Source: Candidatus Aminicenantota bacterium | GTDB taxonomy: Bacteria > Acidobacteriota > UBA4820 > DSQY01 | Reading direction: 5' to 3' | Assembly (NCBI GenBank): GCA_027365515.1 | Contig: DAHXMK010000021.1 | Location: forward strand, 1-5,455 | DNA: 5,455 nt | Translations under genes and position numbers: made by a program | Notes under the pieces: generated by a model | Told to the model about the DNA's origin: nothing | Seen by the model: the letters and a program-made list of their open reading frames with translations, nothing else | Databases searched by the model: none | In this document: positions 1 through 5,455 of the stretch, one piece after another | Layout: each line of letters opens with the position of its first letter | Position numbering within the stretch: position 1 is the first letter of the stretch

Positions 1-43
1 TTCCCGTTCGCGTCGTGCATCTTTAACCCGCGAAGATCGCCGA

Positions 44-664
44 GCCCGACGGGACTTGATACACCGACGCAGGGCGCGGCGGAAGAGCGAGGAACGAGCG
101 GGCAAGCGAGCTTGCGGCCACGGCATGATAGATGGATTGAACGGACGTGGACTTGAACTTGGACAGGTCATTCATCACGATCATGCCGTGGCAAGCCGCG
201 CCCGTTCTTCGTGTAGGGTGCAATGCCATTCGAGGCCGCGTTCATTGCGATAGTTCTTCCCTCGTAAGCGGGCGATGAATGGCGCGGCCCAGGATTGGGC
301 CAAGTCCGAGGAAGCCAAGGCGGGCGGCACCGACTCGTACTTGCGTACTTGGAGCGTGCCGCACGCCGAAGGCTGACGAAGGAATTGGTCCGGGACTTGG
401 GCCGCACGTCTTTATTATAAAGAGAGAGTTGGACACCACACCTCCCCTCCTCCGAAGATTGGCGGCATCGCCCTATTTCTTTCAGCCGCGCTCTATGAAT
501 CAGGCGAAGCGCTTGCAGCGCGGGCCTTCCGAAAGTCCGAAGGACGAGGGGCCGCGAAGGGACGAGCGACGGAAAGCGGCCCGCGCCAATTGTGACGTCT
601 TCGCTTTCCGGCACGCGGCCCTTGCGGCCCCAAGAGCGCCGAAGGCGCGGGGAAGACCCGCGCG
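44..664. repeat. Structured direct repeat, copy A (about 600 bp)
   Basis: This stretch matches copy B (about 2665-3297) in the same orientation, with an offset near 2.63 kb. The strongest blocks are 206-240 (35 bases identical to 2837-2871), 401-436 around an AT-rich patch in a GC-rich element, and 466-511 (46 bases with two differences from 3095-3140). Between the blocks are segments of different sequence that fold alike. Examples are 234-248 with 272-289 (an almost uninterrupted 15-bp hairpin), 300-307 with 393-400, 319-330 with 356-367 (11 of 12 pairs), and a small hairpin at 337-348. Open frames inside it look like by-products of base composition. The outer left boundary is vague because similarity fades gradually toward the window start. 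It could be a non-coding RNA gene, a non-autonomous mobile element or a recombination site. I do not recognise it as a named family. Confidence 0.75.
518..663. ncRNA. Candidate structured domain at the right end of repeat copy A
   Basis: A long-range helix closes this domain: bases 518-530 pair with 651-663 with one mismatch in 13. Inside it are a hairpin of 571-578 with 602-609 (8 perfect pairs) and a small hairpin near 634-646 with a GAA loop. The equivalent hairpin in copy B has unrelated stem sequence but keeps its pairing, while the segment between the two arms (GCGCCA...ACGTC) is kept. This is what a conserved RNA fold looks like. The same pairing would also exist in single-stranded DNA, and the transcribed strand cannot be decided. 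No promoter or terminator was identified, so expression is unproven. Confidence 0.4.
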
Positions 665-699
665 TTTCGTATGCACGCCAGGGGCGAGAGCCGGTAATA

Positions 700-760
700 G
701 GTGGCTGACCCTATTTACTATCTATTTACTACCTGACCCGCTTCTTACCGTTACCGTTAC
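700..760. repeat. Short tandem and direct repeats between immunity gene and repeat copy A
   Basis: The motif CTATTTACTA occurs twice, at 711-720 and 722-731. It is bracketed by CTGACCC at 705-711 and 733-739. Immediately after come TTACCG at 745-750 and 751-756 and a third partial TTAC at 757-760. The rest of the gap (665-699 and 761-825) shows no gene and no convincing terminator for the gene ending at 826. The paired GGTGGCTGACCC / CCTGACCC ends resemble, from memory, the ends of small REP-type transposase elements, but no transposase is present here. The identity as a decayed mobile-element scar is therefore only a guess; the repeats themselves are directly visible. Confidence 0.6.
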
Positions 761-825
761 TAATACTAAAGACCTCTGCCCCCGACCCCGCCGGTCCGGA
801 CGTAAATGGTATCTATGCGAAAGAG

Positions 826-1335
826 TTACTTCTGCCATTCCTTGCACTTAAGACCGTTCAGGAGTAGTCCCGTGGGCGATACTTCTTCAGGACCATCTTT
901 TGTATGGCACGACCAATCTACCCTGACTTCCTCTTTTTCTAAATCAATTTGCAGGTGGTAGGCGATCTTCTTCTCAAGAGAATAGAGAAGAACCTGGATT
1001 GTCGTTGTATTCCTCCACTTCTTCAATTCAGCGATGTTGGCCCCGAATACCAACCCCTCTTGTTTCCATACAAGTTGAGGTGGAAACTGTTGCCCTTGAA
1101 GGGGTTTTTCTGGCAACTGATCAGAGAACAGGGTCTGCTTGTACCAGTCTTCACCGAAGAGTTGAACGAGATATGCTGGTAGAAGCACGGCAATTTTCGT
1201 ATTGGCGCCAGTTGTTGCAAAGATAGCTTTCCTATCTGTACGATCCCTAGTAGGCACCTGCTGTCCTGGCAAAGAAATGCCAACAAATCCAAACACTACT
1301 AGGGCTGCGACTGCGCTCTTCATCATGTCAATCAT
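826..1335 (-). CDS. Small exported protein, probable RHS immunity protein
   Basis: This encodes a protein of about 169 residues that I do not recognise. The ATG at 1335 overlaps the stop codon of the preceding RHS gene (TGA at 1330-1328). ATG codons at 1326 and 1323 are alternatives, and none has a good Shine-Dalgarno sequence, so translation coupled to the RHS gene is likely. After a short MMK start there is a hydrophobic stretch (AVAALVVFGFVGISL) that looks like a signal peptide or membrane anchor. There is no lipobox cysteine. The rest is hydrophilic and contains only two cysteines (about 140 and 161, counting from 1326), which could form a disulfide outside the cytoplasm. The DNA is visibly more AT-rich than the RHS core and the kds genes, as is usual for exchangeable toxin/immunity tips. 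A small gene directly after an RHS toxin tip is typically its immunity gene. That role is inferred from position, not from sequence family. Confidence 0.65.
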   Translation of the reverse strand: MIDMMKSAVAALVVFGFVGISLPGQQVPTRDRTDRKAIFATTGANTKIAVLLPAYLVQLFGEDWYKQTLFSDQLPEKPLQGQQFPPQLVWKQEGLVFGANIAELKKWRNTTTIQVLLYSLEKKIAYHLQIDLEKEEVRVDWSCHTKDGPEEVSPTGLLLNGLKCKEWQK

Positions 1336-2806
1336 CAGGTCCAGGCACGTCGATTCCCAACGCCTCGGCGACTGGTTGTATCTCTCTCGCATATCTAGCC
1401 TCCCCAGCGATCCTATTGGCCCACCATCCATGAGTAGTTTCACTTTCCAATTCATCCGTCATCTTGGACCATCCAGTAAAGCTTCGTCCACCTCCAATGC
1501 TGGTAGCATAAAGCGCCTCGCGTCCAAATGACTTCGCATACATTCCTGCCCGTTGCGATGCCGAGGCATAGTTCGCTTCAAAAAAGTGCGGGTCTAGTGT
1601 TATGGTTACATTTTCCTCATTTACGACGGGCTTGTCACCCCACCTCAAAGGGCTTGGAGTTGGGCCAGTTCCGGAAGCTGCATTTTTGAAACCACGCAAA
1701 ATAGAACCATAAGGTACAGGTCCTACTTCAAACTTGTACTTGGTATCCGAATCTTTCCTCATAATGTTCCATTGAGCCATTCCTATTCCTGTCGCCAACC
1801 ACGCCGTGAATCCAGTCCTAAAGGTGTTGTCCGTCTTGAGCTTGTTCAAGAACTCCGCGCTCACCGTGATGCTTCCGGCTTGGCCGTTGTTAGTTATCAG
1901 GGCATTCACCGTCGCTTCCGCAGCCTTGATTGCCTGCCTGACCTGGTCTTCGACCGAGCCGTTGACGCCCATCATAAGCCCGCCCATCATGCCATACGGC
2001 CTCGCCGGCTTTTCGGGGCGATCTGGAATCTCTGGCATGTGCCCCGTGGGATCATTGAAGTTGACTGGGTTGCCTTTGACGTAGGAGTAGAGGTTCCAGC
2101 CTTGGGGGTTGGCGATGGGCGAGTCGAAGTTGCTGTCGGGCTTCTGGAAGCGGCCCATTGATGCGCTGAAGAACCTGAAGTGCATGTAGTCAATGCTGGT
2201 GCCGTCGGGGAGGGCGTCGCGCTCCTGGCCCGTGTAGAGGTGGGTGTTGCCGCTCGGGTCGGGCGCCGGGTTGGGCCCAGGGATCGTGACGCCGAAGGGC
2301 TCAAAGGCATAGGCCGCGTCCCCGTTCGGGAGGACCGCCCCGTTCGCGTCAACCGTCCGGCTGAACCTCGCCGTGCCAAGATGGTCTATGCCGTAGTAGC
2401 TGTAGGTGGCGATGTTGCTCTGAAGGTTCTTCGCCTTCGTCACCGCCATCCCGCCCGAGGCGTAGAGATAGGTCTTCTCGGATAGGTTTGAATGGGCGCC
2501 GCCGCTCAGCGTGAAGCTCTTCTCGTAAACCACCGCCGCGCCCTCGCGAAGGTATTTCGTGAAGCCGGTCGCCGCGCCGCCCTGGTAAGCCACCATCGCA
2601 ACTCGCTCCCCGGCAGCATTGTACACCGACTCCTCCAGCTTCGTCGTGCGGATTGTCCCGCCAAGGTTGCGTGGAACCTTACGGACCTTGACAGGACGAC
2701 GAAGGGCGCGGCAGGACGCGAAGCGTCCGTAAAGGCCGTAGGCCGAAGCCACGGCGCGATAGATGGATTTAAAGGACATGAACCTGAACTTGGACAAATC
2801 ATTCAT
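1328..2806 (-). CDS. Orphan RHS C-terminal tip with unrecognised toxin-like domain
   Basis: Residue numbers count from the ATG at 2806 (492 residues). About 51-256 are the end of an RHS repeat-associated core: a YD-like VYNAAGERV (61-69), DHLGTARF (141-148), FEPFGV (168-173), YTGQERD (191-197), a SIDYMHFRFFSASMGRF block (204-220), and the closing NLYSYVKGNP...DPTGH (238-256). The final 236 residues are variable in RHS proteins and carry the toxin. Here they match nothing I can name; notable are a GMMGGLMMGV stretch, DPHFFEANY (His407) and THGWW (His459). A full RHS protein has over 1000 residues with many YD repeats, which are absent here. The frame stays open upstream to a TTG at 3013, but everything before about 2660 is repeat copy B and no start has a Shine-Dalgarno sequence. 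It may be a silent donor cassette rather than an expressed gene. The downstream gene overlaps its stop codon. Confidence 0.8.
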   Translation of the reverse strand: MNDLSKFRFMSFKSIYRAVASAYGLYGRFASCRALRRPVKVRKVPRNLGGTIRTTKLEESVYNAAGERVAMVAYQGGAATGFTKYLREGAAVVYEKSFTLSGGAHSNLSEKTYLYASGGMAVTKAKNLQSNIATYSYYGIDHLGTARFSRTVDANGAVLPNGDAAYAFEPFGVTIPGPNPAPDPSGNTHLYTGQERDALPDGTSIDYMHFRFFSASMGRFQKPDSNFDSPIANPQGWNLYSYVKGNPVNFNDPTGHMPEIPDRPEKPARPYGMMGGLMMGVNGSVEDQVRQAIKAAEATVNALITNNGQAGSITVSAEFLNKLKTDNTFRTGFTAWLATGIGMAQWNIMRKDSDTKYKFEVGPVPYGSILRGFKNAASGTGPTPSPLRWGDKPVVNEENVTITLDPHFFEANYASASQRAGMYAKSFGREALYATSIGGGRSFTGWSKMTDELESETTHGWWANRIAGEARYAREIQPVAEALGIDVPGPDD

Positions 2807-3297
2807 GCTGGCCGCGCCGTGGCGAGCCGCGCCCGCTCTTCGTGTAGGGTGCAATGCCATTCGAGGCCGCGAGCCGGAAATGTTTCCCGGCGAACGCGGC
2901 CAAAGAATGGCGCGGCGCGCGGATTGGGCGAGATGCAAGGAACGCGAGCCGGCCGCACCGGAGGCGTACTTCGGTACGTTGAGGACGCGAGCCGGCGAGC
3001 AGTGACGAAGCAAATCGTCCGGGACTCGCGCCGCACGTCTTTAATATATAGAGAGAGTTGGACACCCTACCTCCCCTACTCTGGCGGTTGGCCTCATCGC
3101 CCTATTTCTTTCAGCCACGCTCTATGCATCAGGCGAAGCGTATAAAGCGCGGGCCTTCCGGAAAGCCCGAAGGGCGGGGGGACGCGACGGGACGCGCGAA
3201 GAAGAATGGAATTGCGCCAGTCGTCACGTCAGCCATTCTTCGCCGCGCGGCCCGAGCGGCCCTCAAGAGCGCCGAAGGCGCTGGGAAGGCCCGCGCG
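2665..3297. repeat. Structured direct repeat, copy B (about 600 bp)
   Basis: This is the second copy of the element at 44-664, lying between the RHS tip and kdsD. Its own helices occupy the same places as in copy A but use different bases. They include 2865-2871 with 2895-2901 enclosing 2873-2877 with 2887-2891, 2928-2932 with 3025-3029, and a hairpin 2965-2978 whose loop reads TTCG on the plus strand. On the side facing the RHS gene there is a hairpin near 2673-2684 and another near 2715-2729 (GGACGC / GCGTCC on the minus strand). An AT-rich block (about 3038-3050) and a purine run stand out in an otherwise GC-rich element. The minus-strand frame that continues into the RHS gene crosses it, but the differences from copy A do not behave like coding substitutions. 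Confidence 0.75.
3147..3296. ncRNA. Candidate structured domain at the right end of repeat copy B
   Basis: Bases 3147-3159 and 3284-3296 are perfectly complementary over 13 pairs while about 125 bases apart. Inside, 3201-3209 pairs perfectly with 3233-3241 (9 bp). The corresponding stem in copy A (571-578 with 602-609) has a completely different sequence. A hairpin with a GAA loop at about 3267-3281 is shared with copy A. Together these support a folded domain maintained by compensatory change. The strand is undecided, because none of the compared stems relies on G-U pairs in one direction only. No promoter or terminator was identified. Confidence 0.4.
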
Positions 3298-3361
3298 TGC
3301 AACGGCTTCTTGGCAACAATGCAACTACGCAAGCCTGGCCCCGTTAACGTTAAGGCGAGAT

Positions 3362-3375
3362 TCGGCGATCGCCGA
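3362..3375. repeat. Perfect 14-bp palindrome downstream of kdsD
   Basis: TCGGCGATCGCCGA reads identically on both strands and lies 32 bp past the kdsD stop codon. A smaller palindrome, CGTTAACG, is at 3342-3349. On the minus strand no T-run follows the larger palindrome, so it is not a standard intrinsic terminator. It may be a weak transcript-end hairpin, a protein-binding site or chance in GC-rich DNA. The rest of 3298-3407, between repeat copy B and kdsD, holds no gene I can support. Confidence 0.4.
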
Positions 3376-3407
3376 CACAAATACTTGGGTGGAATCGAGG
3401 AGCCTGG

Positions 3408-4367
3408 CTACAGCAGTTGCAGGCGCCAGAGGTCGTGGAGGTGGATCACTCCTTGAATCCGCCTTTGCTCGTCGGGCACCAGAAGCGCGGTGATCTTTTT
3501 TTCTTCCATCAGCCGCAGCGCCTCGGCCGCGAGGGCGCCGGCCGCTATCGTTAAAGGAGAGCGGTTCGCGCAATCGGCCGCCTTCCTTTCGAGCAGCGCT
3601 CCGCCGTGCTTTTCAAGTAGGCGGCGCATGTCGCCGTCGGTGATGATTCCCAGAATCGTTCCATTCTCTTCCGCCACCACCGCCAGGCCGAGTTTCTTGG
3701 CCGATATCTCGAAGATGACATCCCGCATAAGCGCGCCGGGCGCCACGCGGGGAACGGCGCCCCCGGCGTGCATCAGCTCGCCCACGCGCATGAAGCGCTT
3801 GCCGAGCTTGCCTCCCGGATGAAGCTGCGCGAAGTCCTCCGGCTGGAACCTGTTTCGCTCCATGAGCTCGGCGGCGAGCGCGTCGCCGAGGGCGAGCTGG
3901 GCCGTCGTCGAAGCCATCGGCGCAAGGTTCAGAGGACAGCCCTCCTCCTCGACGGGCACGGTGATGTGTATGTCGGCCATAGAGGCGAGCGTGGAGGAGG
4001 CCGAGTTGGTCGCCGCGACCACCGTCGCGCCTATCCTCTTGAGAAACGGGACGAGGCGCACGATCTCCTCCGTCTCGCCGCTGTTTGAAAGGGCCAGGAC
4101 CACGTCCTGCGGCTTGACCATGCCGAGGTCGCCGTGGAAAGCTTCCGCCGGATGAAGAAACAAGGAGGGGCTGCCGGTGCTGGCCAGCGTTGCCGAAATC
4201 TTGTGGCCGACCAGGCCGCTCTTGCCCATGCCCGTGACGACTATCCGTCCCGAGCAGGCGGCCATCTTGTCAACCGCCGCGCCGAACTCAGCGCCGAGGC
4301 TGTCGCGCAGCATGGCTAAAGCCCTGGCTTCCGTTTCGAGGACGCGCCGCGCGGTCTCGTGGCTCAT
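3408..4367 (-). CDS. kdsD: Arabinose-5-phosphate isomerase (KdsD/KpsF/GutQ family)
   Basis: This enzyme interconverts ribulose 5-phosphate and arabinose 5-phosphate in the cytoplasm, the first committed supply step for Kdo in lipopolysaccharide. The protein has 319 residues, close to the 328 of E. coli KdsD. The SIS domain (about 1-185) has GMGKSG (46-51), HPAEA...HGD (72-80), SNSGET (94-99), CPLNLAPMASTTAQLALGDALA (144-165) and HPGGKLG (183-189). The residues corresponding to E. coli catalytic Lys59, Glu111, Glu152 and His193 are all present, at 49, 101, 142 and 183. Two CBS domains follow, about 195-250 and 262-319, the second ending in GVIHLHDLWRL. The ATG at 4367 is chosen because GGAGG lies 9 bases upstream. 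The frame could begin at a TTG at 4451, but that has no ribosome site. kdsA lies upstream on the same strand. GutQ or KpsF paralogues share this architecture, but the kdsA neighbour favours KdsD. Confidence 0.95.
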   Translation of the reverse strand: MSHETARRVLETEARALAMLRDSLGAEFGAAVDKMAACSGRIVVTGMGKSGLVGHKISATLASTGSPSLFLHPAEAFHGDLGMVKPQDVVLALSNSGETEEIVRLVPFLKRIGATVVAATNSASSTLASMADIHITVPVEEEGCPLNLAPMASTTAQLALGDALAAELMERNRFQPEDFAQLHPGGKLGKRFMRVGELMHAGGAVPRVAPGALMRDVIFEISAKKLGLAVVAEENGTILGIITDGDMRRLLEKHGGALLERKAADCANRSPLTIAAGALAAEALRLMEEKKITALLVPDEQRRIQGVIHLHDLWRLQLL

Positions 4368-4376
4368 GACATCCAA

Positions 4377-4381
4377 CCTCC
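4377..4381 (-). promoter_or_regulatory. Ribosome binding site of kdsD
   Basis: The minus strand reads GGAGG, nine bases before the ATG at 4367. It decides between this start and the in-frame TTG at 4451, which has only C-rich palindrome sequence in front of it. Confidence 0.8.
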
Positions 4382-4456
4382 GAAATTCCTCAATGGAAAT
4401 GTCCTGCCTTCGGTGACGGGGTTGCTGCTCGAAAGAAAATACTTTTTTCAATTAGC

Positions 4457-4502
4457 GGGGAGGGCCATTCCCTCCCCCTCCGCAGGCAAAGCCTGACGGA
4501 GG
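4457..4502. repeat. Two adjacent GC-rich palindromes in the kdsA-kdsD gap
   Basis: The gap 4368-4621 holds no gene I can support. The first palindrome (4457-4477) is GGGGAGGG / CCCTCCCC, eight perfect pairs around a five-base loop. The second (4477-4502) pairs CCTCCG with CGGAGG and AGGC with GCCT around AAA, with a small internal bulge. They touch each other and share a base. On the minus strand the next bases are GCTAATTGAAAAAAG, with no T-run right after the stem, so they are not a textbook intrinsic terminator between the genes. They could be a REP-like intergenic repeat, an mRNA stability or processing element, or a leaky terminator. A 70-codon minus-strand frame crosses both palindromes and is not believed. 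Confidence 0.7.
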
Positions 4503-4621
4503 GCCTCCCACCCTTGGACGCTCTCTTCGCCTTCGGCTCGATAGCCCCCAATCCCTTTTCAGGTGTAAGACCGTTTTGCCTAAACGACTCATCTATAAGC
4601 ATGTGCGGCTACCGTCCAGAT

Positions 4622-5455
4622 TCAATCACGGGATTGGGAGCCCTCCCTGGCGAGGCGGTGAAACGCGGTGAGGCGCTTGCAGAGAGCCGGGAATTCTTGC
4701 AGCGGCAGCGCGTTGGGGCCGTCCGACAAAGCGCGGCCGGGCTCCTCGTGCACCTCCATGAAGAAGCCGTCGGCACCGGCGGCTGCGGCGGCCCTTGCGA
4801 GGACGCCGATGAATTCCCGCTGGCCCGACGAGGCGCCGGCGCTTCCGCCCGGAAGCTGGACCGAGTGGGTCGCGTCGAAAATGACAGGAAAACCGAAGCC
4901 GCGCATGATTTCAATCGAGCGCATGTCCACCACGAGATTGTTGTAGCCGAAGCTCGCCCCGCGCTCGGTCAACAGTATCTTCTTGCATCCGCTCGAAACG
5001 AGCTTGTCCACAGCGTAAGCCATCTCCCACGGCGACAGAAACTGACCCTTCTTCACGTTTACGGCCTTTCCCGTGCGCGCGCAGGCCACGAGAAGGTCCG
5101 TCTGACGGCAGAGAAAGGCGGGCACCTGAAGGACGTCGGCCACCTTCGCGCACTCCTCCGCCTGCCCGGGCTCGTGAACGTCGGTGAGCACGCCGAGGCC
5201 CGATTCCTTCTTCACCTTGGCTAGAATTTCGAGCCCCTTCTTCAGCCCCGGCCCCCGGTAACTTTTCAGAGATGTCCTGTTCGCTTTGTCGAACGAAGCC
5301 TTGAAGACGAGGTTGAGCTTCAAGTCCCTCGCCCATGAGGCAAGCTGGAGGGCGAGAGCCAGCGCGTGAGCCTCCGATTCGATTACGCAGGGACCGGAAA
5401 TGAAGAGCGGCGCATCGCCGCCGGCGGCCGCCCCCTTGCCCAACCCGAAAGAGGC
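4622..5455 (-). CDS. kdsA: 3-deoxy-8-phosphooctulonate (Kdo-8-phosphate) synthase, metal-dependent type, partial at the right edge
   Basis: KdsA condenses phosphoenolpyruvate with arabinose 5-phosphate to give Kdo-8-phosphate in the cytoplasm. Positions below count from the TTG at 5443. Family motifs are GPCVIES (17-23), KASFDKANR (48-56), SYRGPG (61-66), TDVHEP (87-92), RQTDLL (113-118), NVKKGQF (129-135), RGASFGYNNLVVDM (161-174), DATHSVQ (190-196) and SDGPNALPL (240-248). Cys19, His193, Glu230 and Asp241 have exactly the spacing of the metal ligands of Aquifex KdsA (Cys11, His185, Glu222, Asp233). E. coli has Asn at the first position, so this is the metal-dependent class. The frame is open to the window end and the TTG at 5443 has no visible ribosome site, so the true start is probably just outside. 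The gene lies upstream of kdsD, possibly in one transcript. Confidence 0.96.
   Translation of the reverse strand, partial: ASFGLGKGAAAGGDAPLFISGPCVIESEAHALALALQLASWARDLKLNLVFKASFDKANRTSLKSYRGPGLKKGLEILAKVKKESGLGVLTDVHEPGQAEECAKVADVLQVPAFLCRQTDLLVACARTGKAVNVKKGQFLSPWEMAYAVDKLVSSGCKKILLTERGASFGYNNLVVDMRSIEIMRGFGFPVIFDATHSVQLPGGSAGASSGQREFIGVLARAAAAAGADGFFMEVHEEPGRALSDGPNALPLQEFPALCKRLTAFHRLAREGSQSRD

Noticed and set aside
337..348. Deciding the transcribed strand of the repeat from the GTAC hairpin loop.
   Set aside because: Copy B gives a stable UUCG loop on the plus strand, but copy A gives a GCAA (GNRA) loop on the minus strand, so the loops contradict each other.
242..439. Minus-strand peptide starting (V)SNSL..IKTCG after a GGGGAGGT sequence, with a similar frame in copy B (2799-3065).
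   Set aside because: The shared start follows from near-identical DNA in that block. The peptides diverge completely afterwards, with different lengths and frames, unlike a conserved protein.
44..664. The repeat as a group II intron or CRISPR array.
   Set aside because: I saw no domain V-like hairpin, no reverse transcriptase, and no regularly spaced short repeats.
279..851. A 190-codon plus-strand frame.
   Set aside because: It spans the structured repeat and the 3' end of the probable immunity gene, is rich in Arg/Pro/Ala typical of GC-rich antisense reading, and shows no domain.
4368..4451. A 28-codon N-terminal extension of kdsD starting at a TTG.
   Set aside because: There is no Shine-Dalgarno sequence before the TTG, while the ATG at 4367 has GGAGG nine bases upstream and gives the usual family length.
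4390..4602. A 70-codon minus-strand frame with an ATG between kdsA and kdsD.
   Set aside because: Its second half is translated palindrome sequence and its composition is arginine/proline-rich. It has no good ribosome site and I recognise no family.
4570..4621. A possible minus-strand promoter (TGGACG ... TATAGA) after kdsA.
   Set aside because: The spacing is about 15 bp and the -35 match is poor, so it is not distinguishable from chance.

Overview
The window comes from a GC-rich Gram-negative bacterium. Two neighbouring genes on the minus strand, kdsA and kdsD, serve the Kdo branch of lipopolysaccharide synthesis, so an outer membrane is expected. The phylum cannot be fixed from this sequence. 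RHS fragments together with repeated intergenic elements suggest a lineage rich in polymorphic toxins. Every gene I can support is on the minus strand, so the window reads biologically from right to left.

Right part (about 3408-5455): kdsA (Kdo-8-phosphate synthase, metal-dependent type, running off the right edge) is followed after about 250 bp by kdsD (arabinose-5-phosphate isomerase, SIS domain plus two CBS domains). KdsD makes arabinose 5-phosphate and KdsA condenses it with phosphoenolpyruvate, so these are consecutive steps. The gap between them holds two adjacent strong palindromes and no convincing gene.

Left part (1-3300): this is an accessory region. A direct repeat of roughly 600 bp occurs twice, at about 44-664 (copy A) and 2665-3297 (copy B), with matching points offset by about 2.63 kb. 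Between the copies lies an orphan RHS 'tip': the end of an RHS repeat-associated core, then an unrecognised C-terminal domain of about 236 residues (probable toxin). A small secreted-type protein gene overlaps the end of the RHS gene and is the likely immunity gene. A short stretch with tandem direct repeats separates it from copy A.

The repeat is the most interesting part. The copies share near-identical blocks. The segments between those blocks differ in sequence, yet in each copy they form perfect or near-perfect helices, which points to selection for a folded RNA or DNA structure. In both copies the same end of the repeat faces RHS-like reading on the minus strand, clearly for copy B and only tentatively for copy A, where the window starts. 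A plausible model is an array of exchangeable RHS toxin/immunity cassettes separated by a structured repeat. That model is inference.
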